From positions 1-30,028 of the forward strand of contig JSYX01000159.1 of assembly GCA_000787465.1 (NCBI GenBank): a stretch of DNA of 30,028 nucleotides, in the 5' to 3' direction. Positions 1 through 9,885 of the stretch are shown here, in pieces. The DNA is from Thermomucor indicae-seudaticae. Its lineage: Eukaryota; Mucoromycota; Mucoromycetes; Mucorales; Lichtheimiaceae. The notes under the pieces are model-generated. The model had not been told where the DNA came from, did no database searches, and saw nothing but the letters and a program-made list of their open reading frames with translations. Within the stretch, counting starts at the first letter, position 1, and every line of letters begins with the position of its first letter. A program made the translations under genes and the position numbers.

Positions 1-63
1 CTCACAGGATCCTTCTTCTGATTCCCATGCTGTTATGAGTTTGACTGAATGGGGGAAGGTGAG
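1..63 (+). repeat. Left terminal inverted repeat, 63 bp
   Basis: The first 63 bases are the reverse complement of bases 29966-30028 with one mismatch (base 24 is C; its partner at 30005 corresponds to T on this strand). Similarity stops abruptly at base 64. The repeat lies inside the F-box-like reading frame read on the minus strand, so it is coding-like sequence and not a typical low-complexity transposon end. Both copies reach the very edge of the window, so their outer limits and any target-site duplication cannot be seen. Confidence 0.9.
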
Positions 64-528
64 TGTTTCCAGTGCATGTTTCCATATCGGAAAAACATCG
101 CATTTCACATTTATTGTCCCGACACTCTGGCTGCATGCGATGATAGCTGCAGTCTGGTGATATTTTTGCGCCGGCATGTCGTATAGAACATCGATCCGTT
201 CTAATCTTTCAAAGACTCGCAGCAGTGCCTTTAAAACCTTTGCGCGATAATGCGCCCTCGTGTCATCAAGCACTACGTTGACAGCGACGTGAACATCAAT
301 GCAGTATTGCGGTTTTCCTATTTGCAGCATTTGACGAAACCTTGAGAGCTGGTTGACAGAAAGGTGGAGAGGGGCAGCAACACGTGTCGAACTGAGTACA
401 CTGAACGTGAATTTATTTATTATTGCAAGTTGTCGACGGGAAGGCCAGTCTAGCATGTTGCTTATTTTCAATAGGATGTCAATTGTCCTGCCAAGATTCT
501 TTCGTGGCATGGATCGATCAGTCATCAT
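1..528 (-). CDS. F-box-like protein, N-terminal part, runs off the left edge
   Basis: On the minus strand one frame is open from a stop near 628 down to base 1. The first in-frame Met codons are at 528 and 525, with a further one at 510, giving at least 176 codons without a stop. Residues about 8-45 (NLGRTIDILLKISNML, then W-P-S-R-R-Q-L-A-I-I and an aromatic-rich stretch) follow the spacing of an F-box helix region, with hydrophobic residues where F-box proteins contact Skp1. After that comes helical, Leu- and Val-rich sequence, as in fungal F-box/LRR proteins. If real, it would be a substrate receptor of an SCF ubiquitin ligase in the cytosol or nucleus. The F-box match is weak and made by eye; the coding call rests on the long open frame and its composition. 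The last 21 codons coincide with the terminal inverted repeat. The gene could be a decayed family member, and its 3' end is outside the window. Confidence 0.5.
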   Translation of the reverse strand, partial: MMTDRSMPRKNLGRTIDILLKISNMLDWPSRRQLAIINKFTFSVLSSTRVAAPLHLSVNQLSRFRQMLQIGKPQYCIDVHVAVNVVLDDTRAHYRAKVLKALLRVFERLERIDVLYDMPAQKYHQTAAIIACSQSVGTINVKCDVFPIWKHALETLTFPHSVKLITAWESEEGSCE

Positions 529-1663
529 CGCATTACTGAGTTGCTTGGAAATTGTGCACTGTTGCTCTGTTACTGCCCCTCCAAACTGAGTTTCAAGTCT
601 AGCAAACTCATGAGGAGAACTCCTGACTCAGGCATTTGTAATAGCAGTCAGCGCAAAGAGACTATAAGCTTAGCGCATATGAGGTCGCCTTCCGAGCACA
701 AAGGTGACGGACCAGTCAGTATATAGTCAATTAGGGATGGTGAAGAACGGAAAGTGCATCCTTTACCGATGGAGACAAAACTGCTTCGTTTTAATTTCTT
801 ATAAACGGACAACATTGCAATGGGAGTTAATATTATGCGTATTTCAATAGTGAAGGTTAATGTCGCTACCGGTATTCCCTCACACCGCGCGGCCAGCGCA
901 CCCATGCAACAAAGCCAAAAGACGATGACGTGGCATCCGCCCCGCATGACGAATCACCCAGCCGTAACAAAGGAGGATCGAGACCCACCCAACACGGTTG
1001 CAGACTTCCAATCTTGACGGCGCTGTGATATCCAGACAAGTTGGCCGCCTTGGACATGGAGACGTGACGTTCACATGCATCGACGAAAGGCAGAGTGCCT
1101 TTAACAGAAGAACAGAAAGCAAGAGAAAGAAGGTAAAACAACAAAAACGAGTTTTCCGTCTATTTTATACGGTCTGATGATGTCTGCCATATATTTCATT
1201 CAACTTGTCTGTTTCATGTGATTCTTGGTAAAACTTGATCCTCACTTGTTATTGAAAATCTTTTGGTGTTGTTGGCTATATAGCATCTGGTTTCACATTC
1301 GCTTTGGAGAATATACGATAAGTCTAACAGGTGAGAACCATGATATTAAACGGACCGGTAAGCCTAACTTTTGCTTCAATCAGGGGAATAGGAGGTTGCA
1401 GTTTCCTATTTCCTTACGGAATATGGTCAATGATGAGTTAGTAAATGCCGATACAGTCCACGCTACAGATGAAGACTGCGTTTTGCAAATGATAAGGTGT
1501 CCGGCATACTCTGCTGGGCCAGTTCTGCTTGCCTATTTAGCACTCTGAGCGCTTTTCCTTTCTCGTTTGATATGCCGCTCGTTGCTTTCTTTGATGTGGT
1601 TGGTGAGCGACCCGAACAGCTAGCTAAAATTTGTTCAATTTTTTGCAATGCACTTCATTACAG
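529..1663. other. Intergenic stretch, no supported gene
   Basis: Only short ORFs (under about 110 codons) occur on both strands, and none has a recognisable domain or convincing splice partners. The part next to 528 would be the promoter and leader of the F-box-like gene. A 107-codon plus-strand frame at 1225-1548 has no family resemblance that I can see. The end of the stretch (1600-1663) is AT/pyrimidine-rich and finishes in a good 3' splice-site-like sequence, TTACAG, directly before the ATG at 1664. Confidence 0.5.
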
Positions 1664-2041
1664 ATGCCTCGCCAATCACTCAGAACACGTCTACTCCACC
1701 AGCATATGGCTCGTTTTGCTGAAGAGAACCCGCTAGATGATTTCGAAGAAGAGATCCCTGAGATCAACAAAGAATTCGAAGAAATCCCTGAGATTAATGA
1801 AGGATTTGAAGAGGATGACGATGTCGATGAAGGAGATGCACGCTCATTTTCTTCATTCGCGTCCATAAGCAGCATGTCGCTCACCGACTTTGAGGACGGT
1901 AGTGCCTAAGGGGATTCTGCCGACGACATGGGTCTGTCTGATGAGGAGGGCTACACGTTTGACCAGCTGATGCATCAGCGCTACTTGGAGCCGCGGACGT
2001 CCGATGCGACGCAGGTCCCCGTACACACGGGTTTTCATTAG
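1664..2041 (+). pseudogene. Broken acidic ORF, resembles the N-terminus of a Harbinger-type DDE transposase
   Basis: From the ATG at 1664 the frame begins MPRQSLRTRLLHQ and continues into a very acidic stretch with two copies of an FEEIPEIN-like unit, then a Ser-rich run. A TAA at 1907-1909 interrupts it, but the same frame stays open and coding-like for 43 more codons (SDEEGYTFDQLM, then RYLEPR) to a TAG at 2039-2041. A short basic start, an acidic Asp/Glu block and an R-Y-L-x-P-R motif is the pattern I associate with the N-terminal region of fungal Harbinger/PIF-like transposase proteins. That assignment is from memory and tentative. No DDE catalytic domain follows, because the next gene begins on the other strand at 2173. 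I read it as a truncated remnant with a nonsense mutation; a small intron hiding the stop is less likely. Confidence 0.4.
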
Positions 2042-2172
2042 GTACATAGCTTTTCCAAACACTAATTCAAAAAACAGTATTTTGAGCATCCGTAAAAGAA
2101 CATACTCTGAATGAAACGTATATGCAATTGGCACAAAGACCCGTAAATTACAAAAACAGAGAAAACAGGAAC

Positions 2173-3188
2173 TTAGAAGTTTCGTGGCTGGGTTTTGGAT
2201 GATGAAGACGATGAGCTTGGAGTAGGCACCACTCGTCGTTGCTGTTGTTGAGTTTCAGGTGGTGCATCCGTAACAAGAAGACGCTTTATCATGGCTCCCC
2301 ATGACTCGGACTGAGCAGGTATTGCAATCTGCAACAAGGATTATTCAGTCTGCAGCAGTCTGCAACTCTCTCTTTTCTTACATGATACGGAAATGGGTTG
2401 CCTTCGGTAATGGTAATGGAGGGTATATGCTCTTTGTAATCATTGGCGGTTTTAAGGATATCCATCAAGCATCGAGATAACTGCTTTACAAGAGCACGCC
2501 GTGCCTTTTGACGCTCTATTCTCTTTGTTAAGGACGGATAAGAAGAAACACCCGCTTAGTAGGTCCTTCTTACCTTGTTCGGACTGCGGATGTATCAGTT
2601 GTAATGTGATGATCCAGCGTTCCCAGCAGACTAGCTCATCCGAGTTCAACAGCTGAAACCAGTTCTTTTTTAACCGTTTCTCATAAAACAGTACGGCGAT
2701 CTAGTGGATAATAAAGTGAGTTGAGTGAAAAGGTACGGATTCATGCATAAAGCCGACAGCTGACCTTGCCCTGCTTCAGATGGTTCGTGCTCTGGTAAAA
2801 CTCCGCCACTCGTTCTTCAATCAGATCGTTCACTTGTTGAAGATCAGTGGTTGCCTATTAAACTTACATATCAAACACGAAGGAATCCATTTTTATCAAA
2901 GACACTCGCTCTCTTACCACCGTGTTATCCAGAAGTCGTCGTTCTCGAGGCGCTATATTGAGAAGCAGCCGATGGAAGAAGATGGAATGAAGCAATGCTT
3001 AAATCAACGTTAGGGATTATGCAAGATTATACTGCATTGTCAAATAAAGCAACCTCGCAGGACATCTTGTACATGCTCCCGTGGAACTGCTGTCTTTATT
3101 CCTCCATTTCAACATTTTGCTCTACGATTCCCGTTTCTTGACATTGAATTACCACTTCAATGCTGAATTCTTTAGCGTTCGCAGCCAT
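2173..3188 (-). CDS. ATG101: Autophagy-related protein Atg101 (HORMA domain), 7 exons
   Basis: Atg101 is a HORMA-fold subunit that pairs with Atg13 in the Atg1/ULK kinase complex, which starts autophagosome formation at the pre-autophagosomal site. The gene is too fragmented to appear as an ORF. Exons on the minus strand are 3188-3153, 3093-3054, 2997-2918, 2854-2765, 2700-2574, 2515-2382 and 2328-2173, joining in phase to 220 aa. Family hallmarks are the N-terminal EFSIEV, VPREHVQDVLRALLHSIFFH at residues 15-34, GKIAVLFYEKR at 81-91, a Trp-Phe pair (96-97) where the WF finger lies, CWERW at 107-111, and the C-terminal block HIPSIT...NPFPYH...SWGAMIKR. Length matches the family (about 210-220). 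The last 30 residues are a Gln- then Ser-rich tail that looks disordered. Introns 1 and 2 end in AAG. The start codon lies 45 bp from that of the divergent gene at 3234. Confidence 0.88.
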
Positions 3189-3233
3189 GTCTTAAAAAAT
3201 AACGAAGAAAAGGCGGACCATTAACACGCCCCC
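3189..3233. promoter_or_regulatory. 45-bp divergent intergenic region between ATG101 and the MoCF-domain gene
   Basis: Only 45 bases separate the two predicted start codons, so transcription start sites must overlap or lie within the opposing genes. The spacer is A-rich (TTAAAAAATAA) and ends in a run of Cs just before the plus-strand ATG. If the plus-strand protein in fact starts at the ATG at 3261 or 3342, the spacer grows to 72 or 153 bp, still a compact bidirectional promoter. Confidence 0.6.
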
Positions 3234-4350
3234 ATGCTAGACCCGGCTTTTTCCTTGTCCATGAACATTATTCGAACCCGGAACATACTTCCAACCTGCA
3301 GCAGGATCCTGCGTATTACACGTTTTTCAACAGCCGCAACCATGCAGCCGCGTTCCATGACAGCAGCATGTTGCATAATTGGTGACGAAATCCTCAATGG
3401 CAAAACCCGAGACTCCAACGCGTACTTCCTCGGTAATTCCTTCCCTTTTCCCAGTCTGTCTACTTTCTTATGGCCAACGCAAAAAAAAAAACCATATAAA
3501 CAGCTCGCTACTTGTTTGAATGCGGCATTGACCTGAAACGAGTTGAAATGATTGGCGATGACTATGATGCCATCGCGGAGACCGTGACCCGGTTATCTCG
3601 CCAGCACGACCTTGTCTTTACCAGTGGCGGCATTGGCAAGTCCTCCTTTATTCTTTTTGCCCATATAAACGCCGTTTGACACTCTACTTTGTTTTATAGG
3701 TCCAACGCACGACGATATAAGGCAAGATACATAAAATAACAATCGCCAGAAAGCCCCAGAAAGAACTCACGGGTCATAGTTACGAAGCCATAGCAAGGGC
3801 CTACTCGCTCCCGCTCAAACTAGACCAAGAGACCTGTCTCGCAATGGAACGCGTCATGACCAAACGATATCCAGACTGGGAACTCACCGAAGCCAGAAAA
3901 CGCATGGCCCGCTTCCCTTTCCCGGCCAAAATCTTGCGCCCAGGGCCTCCCGAAGATCTCTGGGTGCCCGTCGTCGTCGTCAATGACAATGTCCACATTT
4001 TGCCCGGCATCCCTCGTCTGTTTGAACGCCTTCTGACCGGTTTGAAACCGCATTTTCAGCAGATGGCAGGTGGCAGGCGGTATTATCGCGTTCAGATAGC
4101 GACGCGACTCAATGAGGGAGAGATTGCTCAACCACTCGCGTCGCTCCAGCAGCGCGTCACTTCTCAGCACATCAAGATTGGTAGCTATCCCAAATGGGGC
4201 GCCGATGCAGAAGGCGTGCGGGTCGTGATCAGTGTCGTAGGAAAAAATGAGGATGAGGTTAAGAGAGTTGGTGACGAGGTGGCCAAAATGATTGATGGGT
4301 GGCTTTACAAACCGCTCCAAGCGATTGAAGACACTGATAGCAAGGTTTAA
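3234..4350 (+). CDS. Molybdopterin-binding (MoCF/CinA, FLAD1-N-like) domain protein, 4 exons
   Basis: Exons 3234-3432, 3504-3635, 3700-3721 and 3780-4350 join in phase to 307 aa. The MoaB/Mog fold is shown by IIGDEILNGKTRDSN (48-62), MIGDD (82-86), and the TSGGIGPTHDD signature (106-116), followed by a long alpha/beta region with LPGIPRLFE. This is the architecture of fungal homologues of the N-terminal domain of FAD synthase FLAD1 and of CinA; FLAD1's molybdopterin-binding domain has been linked to FAD hydrolysis, but the substrate here cannot be read from sequence. No PAPS-reductase-type FAD synthase domain follows. The N-terminus up to about residue 36 is Arg/Ser-rich without acidic residues apart from Asp3 and could be a mitochondrial targeting signal. 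Later in-frame ATGs (3261, 3342) could give a cytosolic form. Introns 2 and 3 begin with GC instead of GT. Confidence 0.85.
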
Positions 4351-4528
4351 TAGAAAGATCCCTCTTTTTTTATTACCTTGAGACAAACCGACCAACTAAT
4401 TTAGTGGGTTTCTACAGTAGATTCTATCTCTTTTTCTATACATTAACGCGTGTGTTTAGAGGAACAAGAGATGATGTTGGAGTTTTGGAAATGCGCGCGC
4501 GGATGGGGAGAGGTTGGGATATGGTGCT
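4351..4528. other. Convergent 3' region
   Basis: The 178 bp between the stop codons of the MoCF-domain gene (+) and the phosphate carrier gene (-) are T-rich near 4365 (TTTTTTTATTAC), which could serve as 3'-end signals. No other element is seen. Confidence 0.5.
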
Positions 4529-5609
4529 TTAGATTTCAATACCCTTGGTGCAGCCAAGCAGACGCTTAATGTCACCGTAGATAGCGAATTGACCAGCGGT
4601 GAGGGTGGCAACCATGACAATACGAGGGCCAATACCCAAGAAGAGACCCTTGAAGCCGAGCTGACCAGCCATCTGGACCAGACGCGAAGTGATAGACTGA
4701 CCTTCAGCACCCTTGCTCTTGTTTATCTTGGACAACAGGGTGTCGGCAGGCTGAGAGATGATGGCGGCAGCGGTACCAGCAATGATACCAGCACTGAGGT
4801 TGACGGTGGCCATGGTGCTGGGCGACAGCTGGTCCTTGGGAGTGTTCAACGAAGCATAGATCTTGGCACTATTACCGCGTCAGTTTCCTCTCTCACTTAC
4901 ATTCTCCCTAACAAAGAACTTACGCAGCAGTCTCAAAGACCACGAACTTGGCCATGGTGTAGGGCACCTGCTTGAACAGGATAGGACCGAAACCAGAGTA
5001 GAAGCCCTTCAGGACACCTTCTTCCTTCAAGATACGAGCAAAACCACCAGCCAAACCGCTAGCAAAGGTGGGCTGCGACACCAGACGAATACGGGTGGCT
5101 TCCAGAGGGCAAAGTGCGACATCGGCGAAGAATTCAGCAATGGCCGAAGCACCCAAGTAGATGGCCGTACGGTTCTCGCGAGCCTTTTCGGTGCCCACGG
5201 CATCAATAAAGGTCTTCTTCCAGAACTCGTAACCACCAAACTTGAAGGCTCCCTGCAAGAAGTAACCAGCGGCAGTAGGACCGAAACCGGTCAACAGGGC
5301 ACCGGCACCTTCGGCTTGGACCACTTGACGGAAACCAGCAATCATACCCTAACATTTATTATGTAATCATCAGTTCCCCTTTCTTTGTTTCTTTTTCCCC
5401 TATTATCGATTCATTACCTTGTTGTAGATCTCGGGAGAGAGCTGGATTCTGGTCTTGACAACGTCAACAGGAGTCATAGCACCGTGCGTAATAGCACAGC
5501 ACAAGGCACCAGCAAAAGCAAAACGAGCATACAGGTTGGCGCCGGTCGGAGCAGCCTCCTCAGCGGGCGAGGCAGCAACAATCTTGTTCTTCAACAAAGG
5601 AGCCTGCAT
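4529..5609 (-). CDS. MIR1: Mitochondrial phosphate carrier (Mir1-type), 3 exons
   Basis: This is a member of the mitochondrial carrier family (SLC25A3/Mir1), importing inorganic phosphate with protons across the inner membrane for ATP synthesis. Exons 5609-5418, 5348-4924 and 4868-4529 join to 318 aa. The three carrier repeats are visible, each with its P-x-[DE]-x-x-[KR]-type signature: PVDVVKTR at 47-54, PLEATRIR at 145-152 and PADTLLSK at 246-253. The block [16 protein letters not shown], followed by [15 protein letters not shown], is characteristic of phosphate carriers. The region before residue 24 is short and Ala-rich, so there is no long cleavable presequence, as in yeast Mir1. The gene is divergent from KGD1 with 768 bp between start codons. 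A CCAAT box lies about 107 bp upstream of the start. The Mir1-type assignment is preferred over Pic2-type from overall resemblance. Confidence 0.93.
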
Positions 5610-6377
5610 TCTGATACGAGAGCGGGGTGAAAAGAGAAGGGTAAAATAAAAGGAAGAAGAAAAAACTTTTATCTGTTACTAAACCTTTCTTTCTGAAAAA
5701 TCTTCAGGGACAGAGCCAATAAGGTTGACATGCACCGGAGTTACTTGAACCCTGGCTCTTTTAGTCCCCAAAAAGACATAAACAAAGCACAAATATAACC
5801 GGCATGGATTTCGGACCATCGCCATATACAGCTTCTCCTCGTTGACTCTTAAAGTTAGTCTAATAAAGTTTGTTTATTTGCAATATTTGGCACATCCGAA
5901 TAAGCCAGAGTCCATATGAACATTGCGAGAATGGAAAAATACGGATAGGCGGAATTGATCGGGTGCCGGCTTCAAACAAATAGGAGTCCGCGCGGCAAAA
6001 TAAAAAAGGTACGGTAAACAAATTTCGTCTGGTATAAGCCGCAGTGCACGGCCAAATGGGGAAATTCAGGTACAAGGAACAGTACTGAAATGTTTGAGCA
6101 TATGCAGTCGGTACGCATACTTCTTTATCACCAGTTCACTAAAATAAGAAAGCGTATCAGTCAAAGTGCGGGGTGGGATTGTTACGGGGAAAGAGCACTG
6201 TGTAAAACGATTTACCGACCGAAAAATTACCGCCGCTTGTTGCCGGGTAAAAACGTCACTGGCCCTGCTTCAGCGATCTTATGAATAAGTAAAAGGGGAA
6301 CACAGCCGACCCGACACACTTCTTTTACTTCAACTTCTTCTTTTCCCCTCTCTCTTCTTTAACTAACAACAACAAAA
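5610..6377. promoter_or_regulatory. Divergent promoter region between MIR1 and KGD1
   Basis: No coding sequence is supported in these 768 bp. A CCAAT pentamer at 5716-5720 sits about 107 bp from the MIR1 start; in fungi the HAP/CBF complex binds CCAAT at respiratory genes. An AGGGG stress-element-like motif lies at about 6294. The KGD1 leader immediately before 6378 is a pyrimidine-rich tract followed by AACAACAACAAAA, a typical fungal start context. Both flanking products are mitochondrial, so co-regulation from this region is plausible but inferred. Confidence 0.5.
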
Positions 6378-9300
6378 ATGTATCGTCTGTCGGCGCTTTC
6401 GCGTGCCGCCAAACCTCTTTCTCGTTCGGCCTTGAGCCAGGTCACTGCTCGTGCCCCTGTAGCTTCGAAGCGTGCACCAGCTACTCTTGTCAGCTCTTTC
6501 CACACCAACCAATCTCGGTTCGCCAAGGCTGCTGCTCCGGAAACAAACGATGCATTCTTACAGGGCAATGCCGCCAACTACGTCGAGGAAATGTACGAAG
6601 CATGGTTGAGAGATCCCTCATCCGTCCATTTGTCATGGCAGGTTTACTTTAAGAATATGGCCAACGGCGTCGCTCCGGGACAAGCATACACTCCTCCACC
6701 TACTTTGGTTCCTTCCGCCAGCGCTCGGTTACCCAGCTTGCCCGATGCGGTTATTCCCGGTGCCACTTCCTCGAGTGAAATCATTGACCATATGAAGATC
6801 CAGCTTTTGGTCAGAGCATATCAGGTGCGCGGTCACCATCTCGCCAACTTGGACCCTCTCGGCATCCAGCACGCAGATATACAACACTCGATCCCGCCAG
6901 AACTGTCCCATACCTACTATGGCTTCACCGAAAAGGACCTCGATCGTAGCTTCTCCCTCGGTCCCGGCATCTTGCCTGCTTTCATGAACAACGGCAAGTC
7001 CCTCACTCTCCGTGAAATTATTGACGCTCTCAAAAAGACCTACTGTAAGTATAACATACATATGAGGCACTTTGGAAGGTTTCGCTCTTGTATCAGTCAC
7101 TCACGCCGCAATGACATATACCAGGTGGTTCCATCGGTATCGAGTACATCCATATCCCTGACCGTGCTCAGTGCGATTGGATCCGTGAACGCATCGAGAA
7201 CCCTCAGCCTTACAAGTACAGCGTCGAAGAGAAGCGTGTCATTTTTGACCGTTTGACTTGGTCCGACAGTTTTGAACGTTTCGTCGCCTCAAAGTATCCT
7301 TCCGAAAAGCGTTTCGGTCTTGAAGGTGGTGAAACCCTCATTCCTGGTATGAAAGCTTTGGTAAGTACAAGTGGAGAAAAAACAGAGAGAAGGCGTTAAT
7401 TGACAAACTGTTGGTTTCCATAGATTGACCGTGCTGTCGATCTTGGTGTCGAATCCATTGTGATTGGTATGCCTCACCGTGGTCGTCTGAACGTGCTCAG
7501 CAACGTGGTCCGCAAGCCGAACGAGTCCATCTTTTGCGAATTCAGCGGTGCTCTGGAACCCTCTGAAGAAGGTTCGGGTGACGTGAAGTACCACTTGGGT
7601 ATGAACTATGTGCGTCCCACCCCCTCCGGCAAGCGTGTACACCTCTCGCTGGTCGCCAATCCATCTCACTTGGAAGCCGTGAACCCGGTTGTGCTGGGTA
7701 AGACGCGCGCACTTCAGTTCTACAGCAAGGACACAGAACGCAAGCATTCCATGGCCATCCTGATGCACGGTGATGCTGCTTTTGCCGGTCAAGGTATTGT
7801 GTACGAGACCATGGGTTTCCATGACCTGCCGGCCTACAGCACCGGTGGTACGGTCCACATTGTCGTGAACAACCAGATTGGTTTCACGACCGATCCTCGC
7901 TTCGGTCGCTCCACAGCCTACTGTACCGACATTGCCAAGACCATTAACGCTCCGGTGTTCCACGTCAATGCCGATGACGCAGAAGCTGTCACGTTCGTCA
8001 TGCAACTGGCGGCGGATTGGCGCCAGACCTTCCATCGTGATGTCGTCATCGATCTCGTCTGCTACCGCAAGCATGGTCACAATGAAACCGATCAGCCCAG
8101 CTTCACTCAGCCGAGAATGTACCAGGCCATCGCCAAGCAGCAGCCTGTCGCCAAAAAGTATGCTGAGCAGCTGCAGAAGGAGGGAAGTCTGACAAAGGAG
8201 GAAATTGAGGCCAACCAGAAGCGTGTCTGGGAGATTTTGGAAGAGAGCTATGCTCGTAGCAAGGATTACAAGCCCACTTCGCGTGAATGGCTTTCTAGCT
8301 CATGGCCAGGTATGCCTTTATCTTGATGTTGGTATGCAATTTTATATATTTATATACTGAACTTCTTTACTGAAGGCTTCAAGTCACCCAAGGAGTGCGC
8401 CGAAGAGATTTTGCCACACTATCCTACTGGCGTATCGGCCGAGGTCCTGCAGCAAGTCGGCAAGGCTTTGACGACGATACCCGAAGACTTTAACCTGCAC
8501 CGCAACTTGAACCGTATCATTCAGAACCGCGGCAAAGCCATTACGTCTGGCAAGGACATTGACTGGTCGACGGCCGAGGCCTTGGCATGGGGTTCGCTCT
8601 TGCTTGAGGGCAAGCACGTGCGGTGTTCCGGACAAGACGTGGAACGTGGCACGTTCTCTCAACGTCATGCCGTGTTGCACGATCAAGTGAATGAGAACCT
8701 GTACACTTCACTGAACCACATTTCGCCTGAGCAAGGTATTCTGACCATCAGCAACTCGTCCCTGTCCGAGTACGGTGTGCTGGGCTTTGAACTCGGCTAC
8801 TCGCTTGTGGACCCCAACGCCCTGGTGATTTGGGAAGCTCAGTTTGGTGATTTTGCCAACAATGCCCAGTGTATCATCGACCAGTTCCTGGCAGCCGGTG
8901 AGCAGAAATGGCTTCAGCGCAGCGGTCTTGTGCTGTCGCTTCCACACGGTTACGACGGCCAGGGTCCCGAACACTCGTCTGCCCGTATCGAGCGATACCT
9001 CCAACTCTGCGATGACAACCCGTACGTCTACCCATCGCCGGAAAAGCTCCAGCGTCAACACCAAGACTGCAACATGCAGGTCGTGTACGCCTCGACGCCC
9101 GCCCAACTGTTCCACGTCCTGCGTCGTCAGATCCACCGCGAATTCCGTAAACCCTTGATTCTGCCGTTCTCCAAGGCCATGCTTCGTCACCCGCTGGCTC
9201 GCTCGACGCTCGAGGAAATGACAGGCAACACCAGCTTCCAACTGTACCTTCCCGAACCTCACCCGGAGGGTGTCTTGGACCCACCCGAAAAGATCACCAA

Positions 9301-9670
9301 GCACATTCTGTGCACGGGTCAAGTCTACTACACCTTGCTCAAGGCGCGTGAACAACGCAAGATCACCAATATTGCCATTTCCCGTGTCGAGCAGCTCAAC
9401 CCGTTCCCTTACGAGCAGATCAAGAACCACGCTGACACTTACCCCAACGCCGAAATCGTATGGTGCCAGGAAGAACCCTTGAACATGGGCGCTTGGGCTC
9501 ACGTGCAGCCTCGTATCACGACCGCCTTGTCCAAGACTACTTACCATGCCGGCAAGTCGCCCAAGTACGTCGGTCGTCAGCCATCCGCATCCGTGGCCAC
9601 CGGCAACAAGAAGAAACACTACCAAGAAGAACAGGAGCTCGTTGACGCTGCCCTTGCCATCGAAGCATAA
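6378..9670 (+). CDS. KGD1: 2-oxoglutarate dehydrogenase E1 component, mitochondrial, 4 exons
   Basis: This is the thiamine-diphosphate-dependent E1 of the 2-oxoglutarate dehydrogenase complex. It decarboxylates 2-oxoglutarate and transfers the succinyl group to E2 in the TCA cycle, in the mitochondrial matrix. Exons 6378-7044, 7125-7360, 7424-8309 and 8376-9670 join to 1027 aa, the usual length. Residues 1 to about 45 are Arg/Ser/Ala-rich ([19 protein letters not shown]), a matrix targeting signal. Next come the E1 N-terminal motif ([17 protein letters not shown]), the [11 protein letters not shown] core near 316, the ThDP/metal-binding stretch [15 protein letters not shown] near 417, and [14 protein letters not shown] near 520. 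The C-terminal half has the transketolase-like pyrimidine-binding domain ([20 protein letters not shown]) and the final EEPLNMGAW block. Intron 3 ends in AAG. Long antisense ORFs here are shadows. Confidence 0.97.
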
Positions 9671-9885
9671 TAATAACAACAATCTCTCTCTCTCACCATC
9701 ACACATTCTCTCTCCCCACAACCAACCATTTTGACCACATTTTCTTTGTACATGTAAAAGAGAAAAATAAACAGAGGAATTTTATCAATAGATATATAGA
9801 CATACAAATCCGTACACACACAAAGAATAGGTTATATATGCCATGTATAAAAATACAAACACTACAATTGTACAAGGAGGTATCG
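9671..9885. terminator. Convergent 3' region with poly(A) signal of KGD1
   Basis: The 215 bp between the KGD1 stop and the stop of the minus-strand RING gene contain an AATAAA at 9766-9771, about 100 bp after KGD1, a good candidate polyadenylation signal. CT- and CA-rich simple sequence surrounds it. No gene is seen. Confidence 0.6.

Noticed and set aside
1572..1731. Alternative spliced reading through the acceptor at 1663 (MPLVAFFDVV joined to ASPITQNTS)
   Set aside because: It soon meets a stop, and the other frame has a clear acidic repeat structure.
3260..3280. GGGTTCGAAT on the minus strand, similar to a tRNA B box
   Set aside because: It lies in the MoCF coding exon, with no A box or acceptor stem at the right distance.
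8708..9721. 337-codon antisense ORF over KGD1 exon 4
   Set aside because: It is a codon-bias shadow of a certain gene, with no domain and low-complexity ends.
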